Shown in pieces: positions 45,101-52,399 of a stretch of DNA of 64,000 bases (the stretch's first letter is position 1; every line of letters begins with the position of its first letter). The notes beneath the pieces are model-generated. The model saw only the letters and a program-made list of their open reading frames with translations. It was not told where the DNA came from and searched no databases. The DNA is from Lachnospiraceae bacterium (lineage in GTDB: Bacteria; Bacillota; Clostridia; Lachnospirales; Lachnospiraceae). Where the stretch lies: contig JAJQBK010000002.1 in assembly GCA_021203305.1 (NCBI GenBank), positions 1 to 64,000 on the forward strand, in the 5' to 3' direction. The translations under genes were made by a program, and so were the position numbers.

Positions 45101-45179
45101 GGGGTAGTTTTGTTTTCACAGAAAATTAAAAATCGCGGCGTTTTTCTCAAATCTTTTCCTGAATCTGTCTTCGTTTTGA

Positions 45180-45208
45180 TTGCTTAATCCCTGAAAATTT
45201 GATAGAAT
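45180..45208 (+). promoter_or_regulatory. Promoter of the 159-residue membrane protein gene
   Basis: TTGCTT (45180-45185), 17 bases, TAGAAT (45203-45208), about 45 bases before the ribosome binding site. The rest of 44912-45260 holds nothing else I can name. Confidence 0.55.
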
Positions 45209-45260
45209 AGCCTCAATCGGACACTATGTCCACAGAAATTCACAGGAGGAAGCCACCTAT

Positions 45261-45740
45261 ATGCTAAGAATCATCTTACTGGTCGTTTTGCTGGTGCTGA
45301 TCATCGGCGTCGTAATCCTTTACTTCACCGGCAAAAAAACCCAGAAAAAACAGGCGGAGCAGCAGGCCATGCTGGAGGCGCACAAGCAATATGTCTCCAT
45401 GCTGATTATTGACAAAAAGACAATGCCCTTAAAGGAGGCCGGGCTCCCGGATGTCGTTTTAACGCAAACACCCTGGTACCTGAAGCGCTCCAAGGTTCCG
45501 GTGGTCAAGGCCAAGATCGGGCCGCAGATCACCACTCTGATGTGCGACGCTTCCATCTTTGACTCCATTCCCGTCAAGAAGGAAGTCCGGGCAGCCATCA
45601 GCGGTATCTATATCATGGAAGTGAAAGCACTTCACGGCAAGCTTCCCACCCCCGAGCCCAAGAAGCAGGGCTGGTGGAAGCGCACCGTTGCCAACCTGCA
45701 GAAGAAAGCCGGCGCGGAACCTCTCCAGAAAAAGAAATAA
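45261..45740 (+). CDS. Small single-span membrane protein, unknown
   Basis: A 159-residue protein with one N-terminal helix (residues 2-23, rich in Leu, Val and Ile), a basic stretch, then a soluble part with KAKIGPQITTLMCDASIFDSIPVKKEVRAAISGIYI and a Lys/Pro-rich end. I do not recognise the family. The N-in orientation is likely from the lysines after the helix, which would place the soluble part in the cytoplasm. AGGAGG lies 11 bases before the ATG. Monocistronic, with its own promoter and a downstream hairpin. Confidence 0.7.
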   Translation: MLRIILLVVLLVLIIGVVILYFTGKKTQKKQAEQQAMLEAHKQYVSMLIIDKKTMPLKEAGLPDVVLTQTPWYLKRSKVPVVKAKIGPQITTLMCDASIFDSIPVKKEVRAAISGIYIMEVKALHGKLPTPEPKKQGWWKRTVANLQKKAGAEPLQKKK

Positions 45741-45756
45741 GCACATGCAGCGCAAA

Positions 45757-45793
45757 CGGGAGCCCCTGGTTAACAGGCGGCTCCCGCTGTTTC
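45757..45793 (+). terminator. Hairpin after the 159-residue protein gene
   Basis: CGGGAGCC (45757-45764) pairs with GGCTCCCG (45779-45786), and the inside CCTG / CAGG adds a second stem. The following CTGTTTC is T-poor, so termination efficiency is uncertain. Confidence 0.6.
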
Positions 45794-45874
45794 ATACCCA
45801 CAGCTTCAACATATTCTCCTCATTTAACGTCCATGCATCAAACCGCTTCATGAATAAACAAAGAGAGGTTCTCC

Positions 45875-46150
45875 ATGAATCAAAACAGTGCAGACAGTAA
45901 TCATATACAACAGCAGACGCAGCATAAAACGCAGCAAATCCCACAGACTTCTCTCAGATCACTTTCCGATGAACAGGAATCACTTTCCGATAAACAGGAA
46001 AGCCGGTCAGCCGGTGGAGGAGAACACCCTGCCGCATGGCACTGCGACACCTACTGCCGCAAGGTCCGGTATGTCACCTGTGAGGGAAGGGCTTTCGCTG
46101 ATCCCTCCGCCCCGGAGTGCTGTCCCTATCTGGAGGAGATGCTGTATTAA
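45875..46150 (+). CDS. Small Cys-rich protein, unknown
   Basis: A 91-residue protein. The first half is Gln/Ser-rich and contains a 7-residue tandem repeat (SLSDEQE / SLSDKQE). The second half has five cysteines (HCDTYCRKVRYVTCEG and ECCPYLEEMLY), a spacing that could bind zinc or a cluster. GAGAGG lies before the ATG. It is convergent with the DUF1934 gene. A longer overlapping frame (45888-46343) lacks these features. I do not recognise the family; the gene call itself is moderately secure. Confidence 0.5.
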   Translation: MNQNSADSNHIQQQTQHKTQQIPQTSLRSLSDEQESLSDKQESRSAGGGEHPAAWHCDTYCRKVRYVTCEGRAFADPSAPECCPYLEEMLY

Positions 46151-46227
46151 TGTCTCTGCCCACAGGCTCCCCGGAATTCCCATCATGCTGACAACCGACA
46201 TGCCCTCCGGAGTGTACTGCCACGCCG

Positions 46228-46842
46228 TCAATCAATATATTCCGCCAGAATCTCAATCGCGCTGTCGGCCAGATATTCCCCGTTCATCTCCATCATATAG
46301 GCTGCGTGGATGCAAACCCCCTCCGGCCGCTCATCAACCCTGACCTGTCTGGTGTGAATGCCGAACAGCAGATCCCCGAAGGGAGTACCGTACTCTGACT
46401 GGGTATATTTGCCTTCCTCAAATTCCATACGGACGTTCAGCAGCCCTCTTTTTGTCATTTCCAGACGGCCGGGGGATACTTTCAGAAGCACTCTGCTGGC
46501 CTGGCCGAAGTCCTCCTGAATTTCCTCATATTTTATCACATAACAGCCATCGGGGCCGCTGGCGTTTTGGTCGATATATCGCTTTGTATCAGGGTCGCTG
46601 ACATTCCCGCCGATATATCGCTTTGTATCAGGGTCGCTGACATTCCCGCCGATATTCTGTTTTGTTTCAGAACCGCTGACACTGTCCCGGTCCATATCCC
46701 GTTCTTCGTTCGGAGCAGGACGGGCGCCGATTTTGCGCAATATACCGGTGGTCACCGTCTCAATGGCGCCGTCCTCTTCATCGCTGTGGGAAATGTCAAA
46801 CTGCATTCCCCGAATGTGCAGGAGTACTTTTTTATTTTCCAT
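46228..46842 (-). CDS. DUF1934 (YwiB-like) protein with tandem-repeat insertion
   Basis: A roughly 204-residue protein. The beta-barrel (lipocalin-like) DUF1934 fold begins KKVLLHIRGMQFD and resumes at DGCYVIKYEEIQEDFG, with LEMTKRGLLNVRMEFEEGK, TPFGDLLFGIHT and the C-terminal YMMEMNGEYLADSAIEI. Family members are about 140-150 residues; the excess comes from an insertion of 13-residue repeats (SDPDTKRYIGGNV) between the first strands. The start is uncertain: GTG 46854, ATG 46848 and ATG 46842 are all in frame and none has a good ribosome binding site; 46842 fits the usual N-terminus. It follows murI by about 100 bases. Cellular role is unknown. Confidence 0.8.
   Translation of the reverse strand: MENKKVLLHIRGMQFDISHSDEEDGAIETVTTGILRKIGARPAPNEERDMDRDSVSGSETKQNIGGNVSDPDTKRYIGGNVSDPDTKRYIDQNASGPDGCYVIKYEEIQEDFGQASRVLLKVSPGRLEMTKRGLLNVRMEFEEGKYTQSEYGTPFGDLLFGIHTRQVRVDERPEGVCIHAAYMMEMNGEYLADSAIEILAEYID
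46573..46689. repeat. Three 39-bp in-frame repeats in the DUF1934 gene
   Basis: Units at 46573-46611 and 46612-46650 are identical as far as I can see; the third (46651-46689) is degenerate. They encode 13-residue units. Confidence 0.92.
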
Positions 46843-46944
46843 AGTCATATTCACAAACAGGCCGACGCCCCGGCGGCTTTCCGTTTCCGTTCCTTTCGTG
46901 TCCTGCTTCCATTTATTTCATGTACATATTCCAGTTGAAAAGTC

Positions 46945-47772
46945 TTAATATTCCTCAATATGAATAGTCTTAGTGGACAGAACCCCATACTTCATAATGG
47001 AGTTGGCGAACTGCTTGAATTTCTCCGCGCCATCGGACACATAGAACTGATAACGGTTGCTGCCAAGGACCGGCTCCACATCGTTCAGCAGGTCCTGCTC
47101 CTTCAGCATGCGCTTCAGCTCGATGGCCGTCTCATAGGCCGGATTTACCAGCGTCACGCCGTCCCCCATGATTCTGCCAATCACCGAGCGGATCAGCGGA
47201 TAATGAGTGCAGCCCAGCACCAGAGTATCAATATCCAGGTCGATCAGCTCGCTTAAGTACCGGCGAGCGATCTCCTCCGTCACCGGGTCCTCCCAGAGTC
47301 CCTCCTCCACCAGAGGCACAAACAACGGACAGGCCTTGCCGTAGATCACCGCGTCCGCTCTGACGGAACGGATATATTCATTATAAATACCGCTGCCGAT
47401 GGTGCCCTCCGTGCCAATGACGCCGATCCTTCCGTTTCTGGTGCGTGTCACCGCCATCTTCGCTCCGGGCTTCACCACACCGATCATGGGGATGTCAAAT
47501 TCCTTTTCCAGCTCGTCCAGGGCATAGGCGCTGGCGGTATTGCAGGCTACCACGATGGTCTTGACGTCGTGGCTCAATAAAAACCGGGCGATCTGCCTGG
47601 AAAAACGGGTCACCGTCTCCTTACTTTTATTGCCGTAGGGAACCCGGGCCGTGTCTCCGAAATATATAATTTTTTCTTTGGGTATCTGGCGCATGATCTC
47701 CCGCGCCACCGTCAGACCGCCTACACCGGAGTCAAATACGCCGATGGGCGCCTGTCTGATCTCTTCGCTCAT
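46945..47772 (-). CDS. murI: Glutamate racemase
   Basis: A 275-residue cofactor-independent racemase supplying D-glutamate for peptidoglycan. Hallmarks are PIGVFDSGVGGLTVAREI (substrate site), YFGDTARVPYGNKS, the first catalytic Cys in VVACNTASAYAL (about residue 75) and the second in LVLGCTHYPLI (about 185). The start is ATG 47772, just after the stop of the 76-residue gene; the frame extends to 47955 only because it runs antiphase through that gene. The ribosome binding site (GAAGG) is weak, which suggests translational coupling. Confidence 0.96.
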   Translation of the reverse strand: MSEEIRQAPIGVFDSGVGGLTVAREIMRQIPKEKIIYFGDTARVPYGNKSKETVTRFSRQIARFLLSHDVKTIVVACNTASAYALDELEKEFDIPMIGVVKPGAKMAVTRTRNGRIGVIGTEGTIGSGIYNEYIRSVRADAVIYGKACPLFVPLVEEGLWEDPVTEEIARRYLSELIDLDIDTLVLGCTHYPLIRSVIGRIMGDGVTLVNPAYETAIELKRMLKEQDLLNDVEPVLGSNRYQFYVSDGAEKFKQFANSIMKYGVLSTKTIHIEEY

Positions 47773-47776
47773 TTTT

Positions 47777-48007
47777 TCAGCCTTCTGTGATCTTCGTAAT
47801 CCATTCCCACAGCCTGCTACCGTACTCCAGCCGCACCTCCCCGCGAAGCGCCATCTGATACAGCTCAGCCGCGCCCAGATCCTCTCCCCCGGAAATAATC
47901 TCGCTGGTCCCGCGTAAGAACCCGGCCTCCGGCAGGCACACGCCCCAGAAGCCATAACAGGCCGCGGCCACAGACAGTGTGTAAATGATCTTCTTGAACA
48001 GTTTCAT
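47777..48007 (-). CDS. Small exported or membrane protein upstream of murI
   Basis: A 76-residue protein with a basic start (MKLFKK), a hydrophobic segment (about 8-25) and a polar remainder (ELYQMALRGEVRLEYGSRLWEWI). GGGAGG precedes the ATG, and it ends 4 bases before murI, so the two are coupled. I do not recognise it; it may be a small membrane-anchored protein. Confidence 0.6.
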   Translation of the reverse strand: MKLFKKIIYTLSVAAACYGFWGVCLPEAGFLRGTSEIISGGEDLGAAELYQMALRGEVRLEYGSRLWEWITKITEG

Positions 48008-48027
48008 GGAACCTCCCTTCCGGATGT

Positions 48028-48089
48028 GGCGTTTTCGAAACGCCTCACCAGTATGATGTTTTGAATGCTGATTCTGTCCAAAACATCAT
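48028..48089. promoter_or_regulatory. Two inverted repeats upstream of the 76-aa/murI operon
   Basis: A 7-bp hairpin GGCGTTT / AAACGCC (48028-48044) and a perfect 11-bp inverted repeat ATGATGTTTTG / CAAAACATCAT (48053-48063 and 48079-48089, 15 bases between). They lie in the leader or promoter of the murI operon. Neither is followed by a T-run on the minus strand. The rest of 48008-48197 shows no gene. Confidence 0.45.
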
Positions 48090-48197
48090 TCCTTTTATGA
48101 AGTATGGTTCCTGTAAAATTTTTTATTCAGCCGCCTTCCGCTCCTTTTTTCAGCGCTTCCCGTTTCCTTTCAGGACAGCGGCTCCCGCCTTCCCGCT

Positions 48198-48884
48198 CTA
48201 CTTCAGCGCCCTGTCCAGATTCAGCTGTCGGGTGATGGATGTCATCTGATTGTCAATGTGGAGCATAGCGGTTTTTCTGGCGGTCTCCCTGTCCTTTTTA
48301 CGGATTGCCTCATAAAGGGCTCTGTGCTCCTCAATCAGCCTTCCATGCATGGTGTAATCCTTGATGTACTCAAAACGATAGCGGTACATCTGCTCAGCCA
48401 GATTATTGACCAGCTGAATCAGCCGGCTGTTGCCGGTGGCCTCCAGAATAATGTCATGAAGCCGCACATCCTTCTGTGCAATCACTCTGGCGTCGCCGGA
48501 CTTTACCGCTCTCTCAAAATCACCGCAGGCGGCCTTCAGCCTCTCCAGCTGCTCTTTGCTGATCCTGTCGCAGGCAAGCTCCGCGCTAAGGGCGTCCAGA
48601 CAGCGGCGCACCTCCAGCACATCCTTTAAGCTCTGCTCCGTAATCTGGGCCACCTCCGCCCCCCCCCGGCGGGGAATCATGGTGACCAGCCCCTCCAGCT
48701 CCAGCTTGCGGATGGCTTCCCGGACAGGCGTGCGGCTGACTCCCAGCCGATTGGCCAGATGAATCTCCATCAGGCGCTCCCCCGGCTTCAGCTCCCCGGT
48801 CAAAATCGCCTGCCGCAGGGTATTAAACACTTCATCCCTCAAAGGCAGACTGTCATCTGTCTTTAATCGTAAATCATCCTGCAT
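48198..48884 (-). CDS. GntR family regulator, FadR/FCD subfamily
   Basis: A 228-residue transcription factor. The N-terminal winged helix-turn-helix is LRQAILTGELKPGERLME then LGVSRTPVREAIRKLELEGLV (about residues 23-75). The C-terminal all-helical FCD domain has EVRRCLDALSAELA and the metal or ligand residues in DVRLHDIIL, HRALYEAI and ML-HID. FCD members answer to small acids such as sugar acids or lactate. It lies 125 bases downstream of ispE in the same orientation, and a TTGTATACAA palindrome of the type bound by FCD regulators sits in the ispE promoter, so autoregulation is likely. Confidence 0.9.
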   Translation of the reverse strand: MQDDLRLKTDDSLPLRDEVFNTLRQAILTGELKPGERLMEIHLANRLGVSRTPVREAIRKLELEGLVTMIPRRGGAEVAQITEQSLKDVLEVRRCLDALSAELACDRISKEQLERLKAACGDFERAVKSGDARVIAQKDVRLHDIILEATGNSRLIQLVNNLAEQMYRYRFEYIKDYTMHGRLIEEHRALYEAIRKKDRETARKTAMLHIDNQMTSITRQLNLDRALK

Positions 48885-49009
48885 TCCTTCTCCTTTGCGT
48901 CACGCCCAGTATCCGGTAAAAACGCGCCTCGATCATTCCGCAAATCCGCTCTGCTGCACCTTCTCTCACCGTAACTCCGCGCCATATCCCCTTTTTCTTC
49001 AATCATACG

Positions 49010-49996
49010 TCACGAACCAAAGCCGGTCACAAAAACCTCTCCGGAAAGCCCCTCCGACCGGATGGCCAAAGCCGCCGCCCGGGCCTCGTCCTCCCGCTCA
49101 AAAATGCCGAAAACCGTGGGGCCGCTGCCGCTCATCAGCGCTCCCAGCGCACCGCGGTTCACCATCAGCTCTTTCATTTCCCGAATCACGGGATACTCCG
49201 GTATGGTCACCGTCTCCAGCACATTTCCCAGCCGACCCGCGATCCCTCCGATGTCCTTCCTTCTCAGTGCCTCGATCATTCCATCCGTATCCGGATGGCT
49301 TTTGATTTCATCCAGACGCAGATGGCGGTATACGAAGGCCGTGGACACATCAATATCCGGCTTTGCTACCACCAGAACAGCCTCCGGGGGCGCCGGCAGC
49401 GGGCTTAAAACCTCCCCAATGCCCTCCGCCAGCGCCGTCCCTCCCTGAATACAGTAGGGTACATCGGCGCCGATTTTCACTCCAAGCCCTTTCAGCTCCT
49501 CCGAGGTATAATTTAACTGAAATAACTCATTCAGCCCCAGCAGCGTGGCCGCCGCGTCAGTGCTGCCGCCCGCCATGCCCGCCGCGACGGGGATATTTTT
49601 CTGTAAATGAATGGACACGCCCTCCGCGATCCCCGCGGTATCCAGCAGAAGCTTCGCCGCTTTATAAATCAGATTGCTCTGATCTGTCGGGACTTTGCTG
49701 CCGCTCGCCGCTATAATTGCGCCACCCTTACCGGAATATGCCATTCCGTCTGACAGACAAACCGACTGACTGTCCACATCCGCTGCATCCGATAACCGAC
49801 AATTTCTCTCTGTTTCTTTCTGGCCATCATCAATTGTAAGTGAGATACCGCTGTCCGCTTTCGCAAAGGTCAGCTCGTCAAAAATATCCACTGTCTGCAT
49901 AATCATCCTGACCTGGTGATAGCCGTTCTCCAGGCGCCGCAGGACATCCAGGCTCAGATTGATTTTGGCATAGGCTTTTCTCTGTATAGTCTGCAT
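49010..49996 (-). CDS. ispE: 4-diphosphocytidyl-2-C-methyl-D-erythritol kinase
   Basis: A 328-residue GHMP kinase of the MEP isoprenoid pathway. N-terminal KAYAKINLSLDVL is the substrate-binding start, IPVAAGMAGGSTDAAATL (about residue 140) the ATP-binding glycine loop, GADVPYCIQGG and LMSGSGPTVFGIF the remaining GHMP motifs. Typical length is 280-290; the excess is a Ser/Gly/Asp-rich insertion at about residues 60-97 (between LTIDDG and PTDQSNLIYKAA). The start is ATG 49996 with GAGGGG just upstream; the frame is open to 50122 through the promoter. It is the first gene of an ispE-gntR operon with an operator over the promoter. Confidence 0.95.
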   Translation of the reverse strand: MQTIQRKAYAKINLSLDVLRRLENGYHQVRMIMQTVDIFDELTFAKADSGISLTIDDGQKETERNCRLSDAADVDSQSVCLSDGMAYSGKGGAIIAASGSKVPTDQSNLIYKAAKLLLDTAGIAEGVSIHLQKNIPVAAGMAGGSTDAAATLLGLNELFQLNYTSEELKGLGVKIGADVPYCIQGGTALAEGIGEVLSPLPAPPEAVLVVAKPDIDVSTAFVYRHLRLDEIKSHPDTDGMIEALRRKDIGGIAGRLGNVLETVTIPEYPVIREMKELMVNRGALGALMSGSGPTVFGIFEREDEARAAALAIRSEGLSGEVFVTGFGS

Positions 49997-50072
49997 TTTC
50001 CCCTCTGTGACCGCTGCCCACAGGCGAACCCCGCGTCCGCCCCAATCTTTGGTACTTTTCCGGCAGCAATTC

Positions 50073-50122
50073 TTGTATACAATCTTGTATTTAATTTTAT
50101 ACAATTCCTGAGTTGTTGTCAA
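50073..50122 (-). promoter_or_regulatory. ispE-gntR promoter with GntR-type operators
   Basis: On the minus strand TTGACA (50117-50122), 17 bases, TAAAAT (50094-50099). The palindrome TTGTATACAA covers 50073-50082, and a second imperfect site TTGTAT-N8-ATACAA covers 50085-50104, overlapping the -10 and start site. TTGTATACAA-like palindromes are known operators of FCD-type GntR regulators; the nearby gntR product is the obvious candidate. Confidence 0.65.
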
Positions 50123-50183
50123 TGTAAATACTCTGATTCAGGCATTTTCCGGCCTCAAATTTTATATGGCGCCTGTTTTTAGA

Positions 50184-50317
50184 GTCGCGCTCCGCTTCCA
50201 CTCATGAAAACACCTCTTCATGTGTATCGCGCCGTCGCGTCCCGTTTCCACTCACGCAAACACCCCTTCATTGTATATCGCACCGTCACGCTCCGCTCCC
50301 CTTCACCAGAAACACCT
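50184..50317. repeat. About 2.6 copies of a 50-bp tandem repeat at the SPOCS gene 3' end
   Basis: Units begin at 50184, 50234 and 50285 (GTCGCGCTCCGCTTCC and variants). The third unit includes the last codons and stop of the SPOCS gene, so the gene's 3' end appears to have been multiplied into the intergenic space. Copies differ at several positions. Confidence 0.75.
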
Positions 50318-51857
50318 TCTCCCCGGCATGCACAAGGTTCTCCGTCAGATGATTGAGATTTTTGATCTCCTCCACCGAGGTATAGTATTGTTTCCCATAG
50401 GTAAAAAGATCGGTATCCCTCTGGGCAAAGCAGAGCACCATCCCTGGAAGAGAGGCGTAGTGCTCCGTGTCCAGCGGCTTTGTCACGATATCATCCACAC
50501 AGCTGTCCGGGCATTCTCCCAGCGCCAGGACGCTGAACGCGGCCACTCCCTTCAGTTCCATCTCCTCGCTGTCCTTTAACTCCGCCGACGCCTGCTCCAC
50601 CCTCGCCTCGGAAAGTACCATGGCGCTGTGGTCCGCAAGCTCCTGCCCCGGCATGCCCTCCAGACTCATTTCGTAAGGAATACTGCACTGGCACACACCG
50701 TAGGGAAGCTGCTCCTCCCCGGTCTGATGCAGCACCTGATATTCCATGCTCCCCTGCAAAACGGCATGGTTGTCATTCCAGATTTCCTTTTCTGGCAAAA
50801 TCTGCGCAGAGGTGTGCAGGATCTGAACAATCCCCGGGCTTCCCTCCTTTAAGCGCCAGCTCTGACGGAGGCGATGCCTTCCCTCTCCGGTCAGCCCGAT
50901 CACCGGACGGCTGATGGGCCGGGTCTTAATTTCCGTCTCTGAGGACGTGCTGTAGGCGTCCTTCAGCACCGGAATCTGTCTGTCCTCATAAATACGCAGC
51001 TGCAGATCCAGCACCGCCTCCAGATAAAGAACCCTGTCCTCTCCATCCTCGTCCTGTCGGATTTCGGTACTGGCCTGTGTCATGCAGGCAAGGCAGCTGA
51101 CAGTCATGTCACCATTACAGCCGCCGCATTCCACAATTCCATGAAAGGGCATCTGCTTTTCCAGCATTTTCACAGGCTGAGACGCCCCCTGCCCAATGTA
51201 AATAAAAAAGCAGTTCAGATTGCCCTTCAGGCTGATTTTGTCCTCCATGGCCCGCGCCTCCAGCTCTCCCGGACTGATCTGCTGCCAGAGGAGTGTCTGG
51301 ATGGGCGGATAGCCGCCGGGAAGCTCCACCTCCTCCTTGATGCGGTACACATCCTGTTTTCGGTTGATCAGCTGGGAAATATCCACCAGAACCTGCTGTT
51401 TTTCCAGCGCCGTACTGCCCGCGGTGTCGCTGCACCAGTCCTCATTCTGAACCTTTAAGTACCATGCCTGCAGACAGAGCACGGACTGCAGGGCAATTTT
51501 TCGGGTATTGATCATGCTGACTCTGAAATCCTCAAGCCGTCCCTTCGCGTTCGCCATCTCCCCCGGCATAGCGCCGTCCACATGAAGGGTTTCGTCCACA
51601 GACAGGCTTCCCTTCAGCGATTCCAGCCGCCCCGGTTCCTCCCCCGCGTACAGAATCTGATACGCAATGCTGCCCTTGACCGTCACCTGGTCCCGGCCCG
51701 TGCGGACCTCCTCAACCACCAGCCTGGCGTCCTTTAAAAGAAGCTCCGTACAGTCCGCCTTCGCCTCCGGAATATTCACATCCTCCTCGATGGTCAGCTG
51801 CGTCGCCGCCTCCCATTTTTTCTGCTCCGACTGTACATTCCGATATAATAACTCCAT
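50286..51857 (-). CDS. SPOCS (DUF3794) protein with C-terminal LysM-like part
   Basis: A 523-residue protein built of repeated SPOCS/DUF3794 beta domains (first about residues 20-130 with VKGSIAYQILYAGEEP; second about 190-290; third about 330-455 with LKGVAAFSVLALGE) and a C-terminal LysM-like stretch (DTDLFTYGKQYYTSVEEIKNLNHL, about 475-515). This layout is typical of Clostridia spore coat or cortex-associated proteins such as the SipL group, which bind other morphogenetic proteins through LysM. It indicates a spore-former lineage. GCAGGAGG precedes the ATG. The promoter may be sporulation-specific; I see no sigma-A match. Confidence 0.85.
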   Translation of the reverse strand: MELLYRNVQSEQKKWEAATQLTIEEDVNIPEAKADCTELLLKDARLVVEEVRTGRDQVTVKGSIAYQILYAGEEPGRLESLKGSLSVDETLHVDGAMPGEMANAKGRLEDFRVSMINTRKIALQSVLCLQAWYLKVQNEDWCSDTAGSTALEKQQVLVDISQLINRKQDVYRIKEEVELPGGYPPIQTLLWQQISPGELEARAMEDKISLKGNLNCFFIYIGQGASQPVKMLEKQMPFHGIVECGGCNGDMTVSCLACMTQASTEIRQDEDGEDRVLYLEAVLDLQLRIYEDRQIPVLKDAYSTSSETEIKTRPISRPVIGLTGEGRHRLRQSWRLKEGSPGIVQILHTSAQILPEKEIWNDNHAVLQGSMEYQVLHQTGEEQLPYGVCQCSIPYEMSLEGMPGQELADHSAMVLSEARVEQASAELKDSEEMELKGVAAFSVLALGECPDSCVDDIVTKPLDTEHYASLPGMVLCFAQRDTDLFTYGKQYYTSVEEIKNLNHLTENLVHAGEKVFLVKGSGA

Positions 51858-52199
51858 CCAATAACCTCCTGCTTCTCACTTGCGCTCCGCAGATTTCAGA
51901 AAATATGCCGCTAAAGTCTGCGCTCAACCGTCAAAAATGACTCAGCGTATGACTGATATCCATTTCTGACTGCTGAAGCAGTACTGGCACCATATATTCA
52001 TTCCCCGCAAAACGCAGATTCATCGATTCACTGTATGCATGTTCGGAGGGAATTATGATTTATCGCCTTTTTGTACTTTTTTTGTATTTTGCTGAAAAAA
52101 CGATATAACGACCACCTTCGGCAAAAATCTGTGATATTATTACATTCATGCAAATTAACGAAAAAGAATGGAGTAGACTCATAAGGAATAAAGCAATTC
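51858..52199. other. Intergenic region, no gene seen
   Basis: AT-rich and without a supported coding frame. It lies between the SPOCS gene start and the promoter of the structured RNA. Confidence 0.5.
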
Positions 52200-52228
52200 T
52201 TTACAAAAACAATTAAAAATATTATTAT
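52200..52228 (+). promoter_or_regulatory. Promoter of the structured RNA
   Basis: TTTACA (52200-52205), 17 bases, TATTAT (52223-52228). The predicted start (about 52234-52236) falls directly before the closing stem of the RNA. Confidence 0.68.
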
Positions 52229-52233
52229 CATAG

Positions 52234-52357
52234 ATACCCGGACACAGGGACTCTGAGGTGGAGGATTTCGTACCCGTCCACACGCCGATGGCCTGACAGG
52301 GGAAACCCGAGAGACGCAGGAGAATGGTACGCCTGCCAGAGCTTTCCCTGTGCCGGA
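52234..52357 (+). ncRNA. Structured noncoding RNA with kissing loop, family not identified
   Basis: A compact fold of about 120 bases. P1: 52238-52250 with 52345-52356, 12 bp and one bulged A. P2: CTCTG (52251-52255) with CAGAG (52337-52341). P3: GTGGA / TCCAC (52258-52262 / 52277-52281) with a 14-base loop. P4: GGG-GAAA-CCC (52299-52308), a GNRA tetraloop. P5: GCAGG / CCTGC (52316-52320 / 52332-52336) with an 11-base loop. The P3 loop has CGTACC (52269-52274) and the P5 loop GGTACG (52326-52331), perfect complements, so the two loops can kiss. A sigma-A promoter stands just upstream. No downstream gene is on this strand, so it is a free-standing RNA rather than a riboswitch. The raiA-motif RNA of Firmicutes is one candidate family; I cannot confirm it. 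No clear terminator is visible. Confidence 0.7.
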
Positions 52358-52399
52358 TTATCAAATGCTTCAAGAAATGTCTTTCTCTATGCTATATTA

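Noticed and set aside
45888..46343. Longer frame overlapping the small Cys-rich gene
   Set aside because: It lacks a ribosome binding site, runs antisense into the DUF1934 gene and has an Arg/Pro-rich shadow composition.
52179..52373. Minus-strand 64-codon frame over the structured RNA
   Set aside because: It has no ribosome binding site, no domain, and lies opposite a promoter-driven RNA with strong paired structure.
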